24,541 nucleotides of DNA, taken from assembly GCA_002391225.1 (NCBI GenBank), contig DGRV01000092.1, positions 1 through 24,541 on the forward strand, in the 5' to 3' direction. Source of the stretch: Christensenella sp. UBA4379 (lineage in GTDB: Bacteria > Bacillota > Clostridia > Christensenellales > Aristaeellaceae). The position numbers and the translations under genes are program-made. Each line of letters starts with the position of its first letter. Positions within the stretch are counted from its first letter, which is position 1. The notes under the pieces were generated by a model. It did no database searches, was not told the origin of the DNA, and saw nothing but the letters and a program-made list of their open reading frames with translations. Of the stretch, positions 13,785-21,599 are shown in pieces.

Positions 13785-15976
13785 TGCCCTATACCGCTTA
13801 TCAGGAACTATCCATCGAGGAAATCATGGCCCGGGTGGAAAAGGCCTACGACCACGAAGGCGCTCTTTTATGCAAACATGCGTATGACTTCGCGGCCAAG
13901 GCCCACGCCGACCAGAAGAGAAAGAGCGGGGAGCCCTATATCATTCATCCGGTCTACGTCGCCAGCATCCTGACCGAGATCATGATCGACCCGCCAACCA
14001 TCGCCGCGGGCTTCCTGCACGACACGGTGGAGGACTGCCCGGACGTGACGCTGGAGACCCTCGAAAAGGAGTTCAGCCCGGAAATCGCCCAGCTGGTGGA
14101 CGGCGTGACCAAATTGGGCCGCCTCAACTTCACCGACCGGGAGGAGCAGCAGGCGGAATCCCTGCGCAAGATGATCCTGGCCATGAGCAAGGATATCCGC
14201 GTGGTGCTGATCAAGCTGGCCGACCGCCTGCACAACATGCTGACCCTCAAATTCCAGTCGCCTGAGCGGCAGATCGCCATCGCCCGGGAAACGCTGGATA
14301 TTTACGCTCCCCTGGCCCACCGCCTGGGCGTCTACGCCATCAAGCAGGAGCTGGAGGACCTTTCCCTGCGCTACATCGACCCCGAGGGCTACGAGGAAGT
14401 CGCCCGCAAGGTGGGCATGAAGCGGGCGGAGAGGGAGCAGAGCATCCGCCAGATCAAGGAAACCCTGGCCGAAAAGCTGAGGGAGGCCAAACTGCATTTC
14501 ACCATCGACGGGCGGCCCAAGCACCTGTATTCCATCTACAACAAAATGGTGATCCGCAACAAGCCCTTTGACCAGATCTATGACCTGATCGCCATCCGCG
14601 TGATCGTGGACACGGTGCCCGAGTGCTACCTGGTGCTGGGCATCGTCCATACCCTTTGGAACCAGGTGCCCGGCCGCTTCAAGGACTATATCTCCGTGCC
14701 CAAGGCGAACATGTACCAGTCCCTGCATACCACGGTGATGGGCGGGCGGGAAATGCCCTTCCCCTTTGAGGTGCAGATTCGCACCCAGGAAATGCACCGC
14801 ATCGCCGAGTACGGCATCGCCGCCCACTGGCGCTATAAAGAGGGCAGCAAGGACGCCCAGCTGGACAAAAAGCTCTACTGGCTGCGCCAGATCCTGGACT
14901 GGCAGTCGGAGACCAGGGACAGCCACGAGTTCATCGACAGCCTCAAGACCGACCTGTTTTCCGAGGAGGTCTTCCTCTTTACCCCAAAGGGGGACATCAT
15001 CACCATGCAGCGCGGGGCGACCCCGCTGGACTTCGCCTACCGCATTCATAGCCACGTGGGCAACCAGTGCGTGGGCGCTCGGGTCAACGGCAAAATGGTC
15101 CCCCTGGATACGGAGCTGCAGACCGGCGACCGGGTCGAGGTCATGACCTCTTCCAACTCCAAGGGCCCCAGCATGGACTGGCTCAAGATCGTCAAAACCC
15201 AGCAGGCCAAGGCCAAGATTCGCCAGTTCTTCAAGCGCGAGCTCCACGGGGAAAACGTGACCCGCGGCCACGACATGCTGGAGCACGAGGCCAAGCGCCG
15301 CGGCGTCAAGCTGACGGACTATACCAAGCCGGAGTATTACGAGCCGATCCTGAACAAGTACATGTTCAACGATCTGGACGACCTGTACGGGGCCATCGGC
15401 TACGGCGGGGTGGCGGCGGTCTACGTGATGAGCCGCCTGATCGACGAAAAGACGCGCCAGGAGGAGCCCAAGAAGCCGATCCCCCTGGTGGCTTCCCCGG
15501 AGGCCCTGCCGCCGCCCCGGCAGGCCGGCAAGCCGACCCAGGGCATCTACGTGCAGGGAGAGCCGGACATGCTGGTCCGCTTCGCCCACTGCTGCAACCC
15601 CGTGCCCGGGGACGACATCGTGGGCTACATCACCCGGGGCCGGGGCGTAACGGTGCACAAGGCGGACTGTATTAACGCCCTGCACATCGAGCCGGAGCGG
15701 ACGATCCAGGTCTCCTGGGCGGACGAGGGGGCGGGCGATTTCAGCGCCAGCATCAACATCATCTGCTATGACCATCCCAGCCTCCTGGGCGAGATCACCG
15801 CCTTCGTGGACGACATGAAGCTGCCGATCACCGCCGTGGCGGTCAAGGTCAACAAGAACAAGACCTGCTCGATCATCATGACCCTGAAGGTCCGCAGCCG
15901 CGCCCAGGTGGACGAGGCCATCAAGAAGCTGCAGAACCGCTCGGACGTGATCGAGGCGTACAGAAGCGCGAAATAA
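13784..15976 (+). CDS. rel: Bifunctional (p)ppGpp synthetase/hydrolase Rel
   Basis: This 730-residue long RSH enzyme makes and degrades the stringent-response alarmone. The hydrolase domain has His55 and the HDxxED motif (His79-Asp80, Glu83-Asp84), so it should be active. The synthetase domain carries RFKD (297-300), the form found in bifunctional Rel where monofunctional RelA has ExDD, followed by VPKANMYQSLHTTV and EVQIRT. A TGS domain (about 393-455), a zinc-finger-like segment HCCNPVPGDD (601-610) and a C-terminal ACT domain (about 655-728) follow. The ATG at 13784 overlaps the recJ stop and has AGGAGG 7 bases upstream; a GTG one codon earlier is less likely. Its TAA stop (15974-15976) is already part of a C-type heptamer array. 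In many relatives an apt gene lies between recJ and rel; it is absent here. Confidence 0.95.
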   Translation: MPYTAYQELSIEEIMARVEKAYDHEGALLCKHAYDFAAKAHADQKRKSGEPYIIHPVYVASILTEIMIDPPTIAAGFLHDTVEDCPDVTLETLEKEFSPEIAQLVDGVTKLGRLNFTDREEQQAESLRKMILAMSKDIRVVLIKLADRLHNMLTLKFQSPERQIAIARETLDIYAPLAHRLGVYAIKQELEDLSLRYIDPEGYEEVARKVGMKRAEREQSIRQIKETLAEKLREAKLHFTIDGRPKHLYSIYNKMVIRNKPFDQIYDLIAIRVIVDTVPECYLVLGIVHTLWNQVPGRFKDYISVPKANMYQSLHTTVMGGREMPFPFEVQIRTQEMHRIAEYGIAAHWRYKEGSKDAQLDKKLYWLRQILDWQSETRDSHEFIDSLKTDLFSEEVFLFTPKGDIITMQRGATPLDFAYRIHSHVGNQCVGARVNGKMVPLDTELQTGDRVEVMTSSNSKGPSMDWLKIVKTQQAKAKIRQFFKRELHGENVTRGHDMLEHEAKRRGVKLTDYTKPEYYEPILNKYMFNDLDDLYGAIGYGGVAAVYVMSRLIDEKTRQEEPKKPIPLVASPEALPPPRQAGKPTQGIYVQGEPDMLVRFAHCCNPVPGDDIVGYITRGRGVTVHKADCINALHIEPERTIQVSWADEGAGDFSASINIICYDHPSLLGEITAFVDDMKLPITAVAVKVNKNKTCSIIMTLKVRSRAQVDEAIKKLQNRSDVIEAYRSAK

Positions 15977-16016
15977 TGCGCAATGCTTAATGCGTAATTC
16001 ATAATGCGTAATGAAT
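15972..16016. repeat. Heptamer array 4 (C family, inverse orientation)
   Basis: Six consecutive 7-bp units from 15975: AATGCGC, AATGCTT, AATGCGT, AATTCAT, AATGCGT and AATGAAT. The array begins inside the rel stop codon and fills most of the rel-dtd gap. Confidence 0.85.
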
Positions 16017-16045
16017 AGTCTTTGATATAGGGAGGCATGGTTGGG

Positions 16046-16495
16046 ATGCGCGCGGTTGTGCAGCGGGTCAGTCAGGCCCGGGTGCTTTCGGAAGGAACGG
16101 AGAGCGGGGCCATCGGGAAGGGGTTCTGCGTCCTGCTCGGCGTCGAGGCGGGAGATACGGAGAAGGACGCGGTCTACATGGCCGACAAGATCCGCAAGCT
16201 CCGCGTCTTCGAGGATGAAAACGATAAAATGAACCTGAGCCTGTCCCAGGTGGACGGGTCGGTGCTGCTGGTCAGCCAGTTTACCCTCCTGGGGGACGCC
16301 AGGGGGCAGAACCGCCCCGGCTTTACCCGGGCGGAAGCGCCGGAAAGGGCGGACGAGCTCTACCTAAAGACGGCGGCCGCCCTGCGGGAGGCCGGCGTGC
16401 CGGTGGAAACCGGGGTGTTCCGCACCCACATGGAGGTGTCCCTGGTCAACGACGGGCCGGTCACGATTCTGCTGGACTCCAGGAAGCTGTTTTGA
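16046..16495 (+). CDS. dtd: D-aminoacyl-tRNA deacylase
   Basis: This 149-residue protein hydrolyses D-aminoacyl-tRNAs (and glycyl-tRNA(Ala)), a quality-control step of translation. It begins with the family's MRAVVQRV, and has SQFTL (77-81) with the active-site threonine and NDGPVT (135-140) with the Gly-cisPro motif. The length is standard. The ATG at 16046 matches the normal N-terminus and leaves GGGAGG (16030-16035) 10 bases upstream; the ATG at 16037 would be too close to that site. It is in the usual Firmicutes position after rel. Confidence 0.93.
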   Translation: MRAVVQRVSQARVLSEGTESGAIGKGFCVLLGVEAGDTEKDAVYMADKIRKLRVFEDENDKMNLSLSQVDGSVLLVSQFTLLGDARGQNRPGFTRAEAPERADELYLKTAAALREAGVPVETGVFRTHMEVSLVNDGPVTILLDSRKLF

Positions 16496-16498
16496 TCA

Positions 16499-16527
16499 GT
16501 GAGGAGTGAGGAATGAGGAGGGAGGAG
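16499..16527. repeat. Heptamer array 5 (B/A-like) after dtd
   Basis: GTGAGGA, GTGAGGA, ATGAGGA and GGGAGGA follow each other in a strict 7-bp period, starting 4 bases after the dtd stop. The units contain GAGGA and GGAGG, so they could also act as ribosome-binding sites for the next gene. Confidence 0.75.
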
Positions 16528-16554
16528 TTTTATGGCTCCTCCGGGTTTGGGAAG

Positions 16555-17178
16555 ATGGAGAAAAACGCTTTGAACCTGTACGGACTGACCGTGGGGCCGG
16601 TGGAGACCAACTGCTATATTCTGTGGCGGGAAGGGCGGACCGACGCCCTGGTCATTGACCCCGGGGACGAGGGGGAGAAAATCGCTGCTTCCCTGCGCGA
16701 AAGGGGCCTTTCTGCCGGGGCGGTGCTTTTGACCCACGGCCATTTTGACCACACGGGCGGGCTTTCCGCCTTTTTGGGCGTGCCGGTCTACCTGCACCAG
16801 GCGGACCTGCCCATGCTGGAAAGCCCGGAGCTGAGCGCCGCCTTTTTGACCGGCGATACCCGGCCGCGGCCCACGGATGCCCTGCCCGTTTCGGACGGGG
16901 AGGTGCTGTCCCTCTGCGGCTTCAGCGTGCAGGTCCTTTCTACCCCCGGCCATACCAAGGGGAGCGTCTGCTACCTGGTGGACGGGGAGATTCTCTTTTC
17001 CGGGGACACCCTGTTTCAGGCCGGCTACGGCCGCACCGACCTGCCCGGCGGCAGCTTTTCGGAGCTTCGCCAATCCCTTCGGAAACTTTTGTCCCTGGAA
17101 AAGGACGTGCCGGTCTACCCCGGCCACGGCGGGGCAACCTCGTTGTTCCGGGAAAGAAGGCTTTTATGGAACTGCTGA
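16555..17178 (+). CDS. MBL-fold metallo-hydrolase (glyoxalase II-like)
   Basis: This protein of about 207 residues has the metallo-beta-lactamase fold with THGHFDH (60-66), His133, Asp151 and His191 as metal ligands for a two-zinc or iron site. It matches the YcbL/glyoxalase II-like family that accompanies dtd and hemZ in Clostridia; the substrate is not established, hydroxyacyl-glutathione-type thioesters being one possibility. The start is uncertain: ATG 16555 gives a family-like N-terminus (MEKNALNLYGLTVGPVETNCY) but only GGGAAG close upstream, while an in-frame ATG at 16513 lies inside the heptamer array and adds 14 atypical residues. The 3' end overlaps hemZ by 13 bases. Confidence 0.85.
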   Translation: MEKNALNLYGLTVGPVETNCYILWREGRTDALVIDPGDEGEKIAASLRERGLSAGAVLLTHGHFDHTGGLSAFLGVPVYLHQADLPMLESPELSAAFLTGDTRPRPTDALPVSDGEVLSLCGFSVQVLSTPGHTKGSVCYLVDGEILFSGDTLFQAGYGRTDLPGGSFSELRQSLRKLLSLEKDVPVYPGHGGATSLFRERRLLWNC

Positions 17179-18632
17179 TCCGGACGGACTGGCCTCAGTT
17201 TGCCAACGACGTGGCGGACGTGGTGCGCATCTTCTTTGGGGCCGTCCCCTGGAAGACAGAGCCGCTGTCCGCTCCGGCGCGGGAGTGCGGGGAAAGTACG
17301 CTGATCCTTTCCCATACGGAGGAAAAAGCAGAGGGCAATGTGCGGGTGCTGGTCCGGGCCTCCGGGGCGTGTTCGGGCAGGGCGGAGGAAGTCTACCGGC
17401 CTTCCGATGATCCCCTGGTCGAAAAGCGCCTGCACAAGCGGGCCATCAAGCTGGCCGCCTACCGCCTGCTGAAAGCGGCCACGGGCATGACGCCGCCCTG
17501 GGGGTCGCTGACCGGCATTCGGCCGACCCGCCTGGTATACGCGAAGATGGCGGAGGGGCTTTCTCTGGCTCAGGCCGTTCAGAGCGTCCGGGAAACCTTT
17601 GACGTCAGCCCGGAAAAGGCGGCCCTCCTTTCCGAAATCATCGGCCGCCAGCAGACCCTGCCGCAGCCCACCGGGCGCGAAATGGAAATCTACGTCGGCA
17701 TCCCCTTCTGCACGACCCGCTGCGCCTACTGCAGCTTTTTAAGCGGGGAGTTGGGGGACGGGTCCCTGGTGGCCCCTTATGTAAAGGCCCTTCTCTCTGA
17801 AATCGCCTTTGTCAAAGACCTGCTCGGGGACATCGGCTTTTTCGTATCCTCGGTCTATGTGGGCGGCGGGACGCCGACTTCTTTGGACGAAGCATCCCTG
17901 CGGGAGGTGCTTTTCGCCCTGGCTCCGCTGGCCAAAGGGCATGAGTTCACCGTGGAGGCCGGCCGGCCGGACACCATCACGGAAGGAAAGCTGTCCGTGA
18001 TCCGGGAAGCCGGGGCGACCCGGATTTCCGTCAACCCCCAAACCATGCACGACGAAACCCTCCGGCGCATTGGCCGGGCCCACACCGCGACCCAGACGGA
18101 GGAAGCCTACGCCCTGGCCCGGGCGGCGGGCTTTTCCGACATCAACATGGACCTGATCGCCGGCCTGCCGGGGGAGGACGAGGCGATGTTCCGGGAAACC
18201 CTGGCCCGCGTCACGGACCTTGGGCCGGACAGCCTGACCGTCCACACCCTGTCCATCAAGCATTCCAGCGTCCTGCATCTCTTCGGCGCTCCCCTGCCGG
18301 AGGGGGCCATGGTGGCGGCCATGCAGCGCATGGGCCTGGAGGCCACCCACCATATGGGCATGAACGCCTATTACCTCTACCGCCAGAAATACATGGCCGG
18401 GGCCCTTGAAAACGTGGCCTACGCAAGGCCCGGGTGCGAGTGCCTCTACAACGTCCGGATGATGGAGGAAACCGGCCACGTCCTGGCCCTCGGGGCCGGC
18501 GGCATCAGCAAGAGGATCTGGCCTGCCGGCGGCAAAATCACCCGCGCCCCGAACGTCGGAAACATCGAAGAATACATCGCGCGGACCAAGGAGATGTGCG
18601 AAAGGAAAAAGACGCTCTGGAGCAATGCGTAA
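17166..18632 (+). CDS. hemZ: Radical SAM protein HemZ (coproporphyrinogen dehydrogenase-like)
   Basis: This 488-residue protein has an N-terminal domain of about 165 residues with the HemZ-type GIRPTRLVY motif (118-125). The radical SAM core follows, with CTTRCAYC (Cys182, Cys186, Cys189) binding the [4Fe-4S] cluster and GGGTPTSL (233-240) for SAM. The C-terminal HemW/HemN-like region ends with RTKEMCERKK. The family is named for oxygen-independent coproporphyrinogen III oxidation, but related proteins include heme chaperones, so the true reaction in this organism is uncertain. It overlaps the MBL gene by 13 bases. Its last two residues and TAA stop (18624-18632, AAT GCG TAA) are units of a C-type heptamer array. 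hisS and aspS, which often follow hemZ in Firmicutes, are not found downstream here. Confidence 0.88.
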   Translation: MELLIRTDWPQFANDVADVVRIFFGAVPWKTEPLSAPARECGESTLILSHTEEKAEGNVRVLVRASGACSGRAEEVYRPSDDPLVEKRLHKRAIKLAAYRLLKAATGMTPPWGSLTGIRPTRLVYAKMAEGLSLAQAVQSVRETFDVSPEKAALLSEIIGRQQTLPQPTGREMEIYVGIPFCTTRCAYCSFLSGELGDGSLVAPYVKALLSEIAFVKDLLGDIGFFVSSVYVGGGTPTSLDEASLREVLFALAPLAKGHEFTVEAGRPDTITEGKLSVIREAGATRISVNPQTMHDETLRRIGRAHTATQTEEAYALARAAGFSDINMDLIAGLPGEDEAMFRETLARVTDLGPDSLTVHTLSIKHSSVLHLFGAPLPEGAMVAAMQRMGLEATHHMGMNAYYLYRQKYMAGALENVAYARPGCECLYNVRMMEETGHVLALGAGGISKRIWPAGGKITRAPNVGNIEEYIARTKEMCERKKTLWSNA

Positions 18633-18840
18633 TGCCCATGCCCTCATCCAGGGCCTGCCGGCCCGCTGGTCGGTGAAAACAGCACACTGTGCTGTTTTCC
18701 GGGCCCTCCCAGCCCTAATGCGTAATGCCTCCGTTCCTGGTACTTGCGCCATATCTTAATTACGCATTACGCATTATGAATTACGAATTCCGTCCACCTC
18801 CTCCCTAATCCCTAATGCCTAATCCCTAATCCCCAATGCC
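18622..18840. repeat. Heptamer mosaic element 6 (C-, insert, C-, C+, A/D)
   Basis: The gap of about 310 bases between hemZ and the reductase gene holds C in inverse orientation at 18622-18636, then a palindromic insert (18660-18705), C- again at 18713-18728, C+ at 18757-18789, and an inverted A unit running into D at 18794-18840. TAATGCGTAATGC (18716-18728) pairs perfectly with 18764-18776. From GCGCCA at 18747 onward the sequence resembles the C half of the 90-base core of elements 1 and 2, in the element 1 orientation, and the C-A-D order is the same. Confidence 0.85.
18660..18705. other. Compound hairpin inserted in repeat element 6
   Basis: GAAAACAGCAC (18675-18685) and GTGCTGTTTTC (18689-18699) form a perfect 11-bp stem with a 3-base ACT loop. 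GGCCCG (18660-18665) and CGGGCC (18700-18705) form an outer stem with a 9-base bulge on the left. It lies between two C- blocks 28 bases after hemZ and may end the hemZ transcript or be an inserted palindromic repeat. Confidence 0.55.
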
Positions 18841-18858
18841 GAAAGTAAATTTCAGCGC

Positions 18859-18887
18859 TGTACTTTTGCCTTTGAGCATGATATAAT
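18859..18887 (+). promoter_or_regulatory. Promoter of the flavin reductase gene (extended -10)
   Basis: TATAAT at 18882-18887 is preceded by TG one base away (TGATATAAT), an extended -10. The -35 candidate TGTACT at 18859-18864 is 17 bases upstream. It follows the D array by about 20 bases. Confidence 0.65.
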
Positions 18888-18942
18888 CGACGGTACAGGA
18901 GATTTTTTAGTTCACCTGAAATGTGGAAAAGGAGAATGAATC

Positions 18943-20814
18943 ATGAGCAAACGTCTTCTCTCTCTGGCGCTGTGCCTGCTGCTGGCGCTGTCCGTGGTTC
19001 CCGCGATGGCGGAAACCGTCACCGGCACCGCCTCCGCGATGGGCCTGAACGGCGAGGTCACCGTCACCGTTGAACTGACGGACGGCGTCATCACCTCCGT
19101 CACCGCCGAAGGCGCGCAGGAAACGCCCGGCATCGGCAGCGTCGCCATCGAACAGCTGCCCGCCCTGATGGCCCAGAACAACACCATCAACGTGGACGCC
19201 GTTTCCGGCGCCACCATCACCTCCAATGCCATCCTGACGGCGGTCCGTGAGGCCCTGAAAAACGCCGGGGTCAATCCTGACGACTACATGGAAAAGCCCG
19301 AAGAGGAAGCCCTGGAAGACGCTGAGTACGACGTGGACGTCGTCATCGTCGGCGCCGGCGGTGCCGGCATGACCGCCGCCCTGACCGCCGCGGATCAGGG
19401 ACTCCAGGTCCTGGTGCTGGAAAGCCAGGACGCCGTGGGCGGCAACACCGTCAAGTCCACCGGCGGCATGAACGCCGCCAAGACTGTCTATCAGGACAAG
19501 AACACCTTTGCCGAGAACGCGGGCGTCGAAAAGCAGCTCAAGGCTGCGGAAGGCTACGCGGACAATCAGGCGGTGGCTGCCCTGGCCAAGACGGTTTCCG
19601 AGCAGTACGCAGCCTACCAGGCCGCGCCCGAAGGGTATTTTGACAGCGTGGAGCTGTTTGAATTGGACACCATCATCGGCGGCAAGGGCCTGAACAATCC
19701 CGCCCTGGTCCACACCCTGGCTTCCCAGTCCGAAAGCTCCATCGAGTGGCTGGGCTCCGTCGGCATCGAGCTGCACAACGTGGCTTCCTTCGGCGGCGCT
19801 TCCGTCAAGCGCATCCATCGTCCGGTGGACGAGAACGGAAAGGTCCTTTCCGTGGGCGCTTACATCGTGCCCCGCCTGGAGGCCGCCTGCAAGGCCAAAG
19901 AAAACATCACGATCCTGACCAACACCACCGCCGATGAAATCCTGCTGGATGAAGGTGGAGCCGCCGTCGGCGTCCATGCCGTGGGCAAGAGCGGCAACCA
20001 GGTCGTGGTGCACGCCAAGGCCGTCATCCTGGCTACCGGCGGCTTCGGCGCGAACCTGCCGATGGTCGCCTCCTATCAGCCCTCCCTGGACGGCTTCATG
20101 ACCACCAACGCCGCCGGCGCGCAGGGCCAGGGCATCACCATGGCCGTGAAGGCCGGGGCGGACACCGTCGATATGGACCAGATCCAGATCCATCCCACTG
20201 TGCAGGCGGATACCGCGGCCCTGATCACCGAGGGTTTGCGCGGCGACGGCGCGATCCTGGTCAACGCCGAGGGCAAGCGCTTCATCGACGAAGTCGGCAC
20301 CCGCGACGTGGTTTCCGCGGCGGAAATCGCCCAGCCCGGCTCCTTCAGCTGGCTGATCGTCGATCAGAAGATGGCGGACGCTTCCGCTGTCATCCAGGGC
20401 TACATCAAGCGCGGCACGGACTTCTGCCACACGGCGGACAGCTATGAAGCGCTGGCCGAGGAAATCGGCATCCCCGCGGACGCCTTTGCCGCCACCATGA
20501 ACGACTGGAACCAGAAGGTCGCCGCCAAGGCGGACCCGGACTTCGGCCGTGTCTCCTTCGCCAATCCTCTGGATACCGCTCCCTTTTATGCCATCAAGGT
20601 GACCGCGGGCGTCCATCACACGATGGGCGGCGTCCGCATCAATGAAAGCACCCAGGTGCTGCGCGCGGACGGCACGGCCATCACCGGCCTGTTCGCGGCC
20701 GGCGAAGTCACCGGCGGCGTGCACGGCGCGAACCGTCTGGGCGGCAACGCCGTGGCGGACATCATCGTCTTCGGCCGCATCGCCGGTCAGAGCGCGGCGG
20801 AGTTCGTCAAATAA
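18943..20814 (+). CDS. Exported FMN/FAD reductase, fumarate/urocanate reductase-like
   Basis: This 623-residue protein has a Sec signal peptide (1-23, AMA-ET). An FMN-binding domain (about 25-108) follows, with DAVSGAT; Thr91 should carry FMN covalently through an ApbE-type transferase. The FAD domain begins with VVIVGAGGAGMTAAL (133-147). Residues matching the active site of flavocytochrome fumarate reductases are present: His417 in QIHPT, Arg454 in GTRD, His558/559 in VHHTMGG and Arg598 in NRLGG. It would reduce an alpha,beta-unsaturated acid (fumarate, urocanate or similar) outside the membrane as a respiratory electron sink; the substrate is not determined. No heme motif, membrane anchor, electron donor or apbE gene is adjacent. 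The ATG at 18943 follows AAAGGAG; it has its own promoter and terminator. Confidence 0.88.
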   Translation: MSKRLLSLALCLLLALSVVPAMAETVTGTASAMGLNGEVTVTVELTDGVITSVTAEGAQETPGIGSVAIEQLPALMAQNNTINVDAVSGATITSNAILTAVREALKNAGVNPDDYMEKPEEEALEDAEYDVDVVIVGAGGAGMTAALTAADQGLQVLVLESQDAVGGNTVKSTGGMNAAKTVYQDKNTFAENAGVEKQLKAAEGYADNQAVAALAKTVSEQYAAYQAAPEGYFDSVELFELDTIIGGKGLNNPALVHTLASQSESSIEWLGSVGIELHNVASFGGASVKRIHRPVDENGKVLSVGAYIVPRLEAACKAKENITILTNTTADEILLDEGGAAVGVHAVGKSGNQVVVHAKAVILATGGFGANLPMVASYQPSLDGFMTTNAAGAQGQGITMAVKAGADTVDMDQIQIHPTVQADTAALITEGLRGDGAILVNAEGKRFIDEVGTRDVVSAAEIAQPGSFSWLIVDQKMADASAVIQGYIKRGTDFCHTADSYEALAEEIGIPADAFAATMNDWNQKVAAKADPDFGRVSFANPLDTAPFYAIKVTAGVHHTMGGVRINESTQVLRADGTAITGLFAAGEVTGGVHGANRLGGNAVADIIVFGRIAGQSAAEFVK

Positions 20815-20836
20815 TTCCACATCTTAAGTTCCCTGA

Positions 20837-20872
20837 AGGGGCTGCTGCAGAAAACTGCGGCAGTCCCTTTTT
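20837..20872 (+). terminator. Intrinsic terminator after the flavin reductase gene
   Basis: AGGGGCTGCTGCAG (20837-20850) pairs with CTGCGGCAGTCCCT (20855-20868) around an AAAA loop with two G-U pairs, followed by a run of T to 20872. Confidence 0.85.
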
Positions 20873-20904
20873 AAAAAATCTTTGAGCCTGAAGGCGTGAA
20901 ACCA

Positions 20905-20930
20905 CCGGGCAGGACGGAATCTCCGCCCGG
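20905..20930. other. Hairpin upstream of the frr promoter
   Basis: CCGGGC (20905-20910) can pair with GCCCGG (20925-20930), with an inner GGA/TCC pairing. No T tract. Its role is unknown; it lies between the terminator and the frr promoter. Confidence 0.3.
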
Positions 20931-20971
20931 GGACCGGCGGGGAGCGGCATCTGTTTTGACACATTTTATGC

Positions 20972-21000
20972 TTGCCAAGCGAAGGAAAAAAAGATACAAT
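20972..21000 (+). promoter_or_regulatory. Promoter of the frr-uppS-cdsA-dxr operon
   Basis: TTGCCA at 20972-20977 and TACAAT at 20995-21000 are separated by 17 bases. The leader to the ATG at 21039 would be about 32 bases. Confidence 0.7.
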
Positions 21001-21038
21001 AAGAGTAATAAATCTGATCTTGCGCTGGAGGTATGGAT

Positions 21039-21599
21039 ATGACGATTGATGAATTGATGAATCAGACCAAAGACAAGATGACCAAGACCCGCGACTACTA
21101 TCAGAAGGATATGCTGACCCTGCGGGCGGGCCGCGCCAATCCCCAGATCCTGGACAAAATCATGGTGGATTATTACGGGACCCAGACGCCCTTAAAGCAG
21201 ATGGGCAACGTCATGGCCCCCGAACCCAGGCTTCTGACCATCTCCCTGTGGGACGCCAAGGCCATTCCCCTGGTGGAAAAGGCGATCCTCAAGAGCGACC
21301 TGGGCCTGAACCCGTCCAACGACGGTAAGATCATCCGCCTGGTCGTGCCGGAGCTCAACGAAGAGCGCCGCAAGGAGCTGACCAAGGTCGTCCGCAAGAG
21401 CGCGGAGGAGGCCAAGGTGGCCATCCGCAATACCCGCAGGGACGCCGTGGAAACCGTCCGCAAGCTCAAGAAGAACAGCGAGATCACCGAGGACGACCAG
21501 ACAAAGGCCGAAAAGGATCTCCAGAAGATGACGGACAACTTCATCAAGGAAGTGGACAAGATCGCCGCCGACAAGGAAAAGGAGATCATGGAAGTCTGA
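21039..21599 (+). CDS. frr: Ribosome recycling factor
   Basis: This 186-residue protein splits the post-termination ribosome together with EF-G. The helical-bundle halves and the family's LRAGRANPQILDKIMVDYYG and PSNDGKIIRLVVPELNEERR segments are present, and the length is standard. The ATG at 21039 lies 7 bases after GGAGG (21027-21031); the ATG at 21033 is only one base from it. It begins a new transcription unit here, whereas pyrH or tsf often precede it in other Firmicutes. The TGA overlaps the next ATG by one base. Confidence 0.95.
   Translation: MTIDELMNQTKDKMTKTRDYYQKDMLTLRAGRANPQILDKIMVDYYGTQTPLKQMGNVMAPEPRLLTISLWDAKAIPLVEKAILKSDLGLNPSNDGKIIRLVVPELNEERRKELTKVVRKSAEEAKVAIRNTRRDAVETVRKLKKNSEITEDDQTKAEKDLQKMTDNFIKEVDKIAADKEKEIMEV

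Noticed and set aside
16532..16534. ATG after GGAGGAG as MBL gene start
   Set aside because: It is out of frame with the MBL-fold coding sequence.
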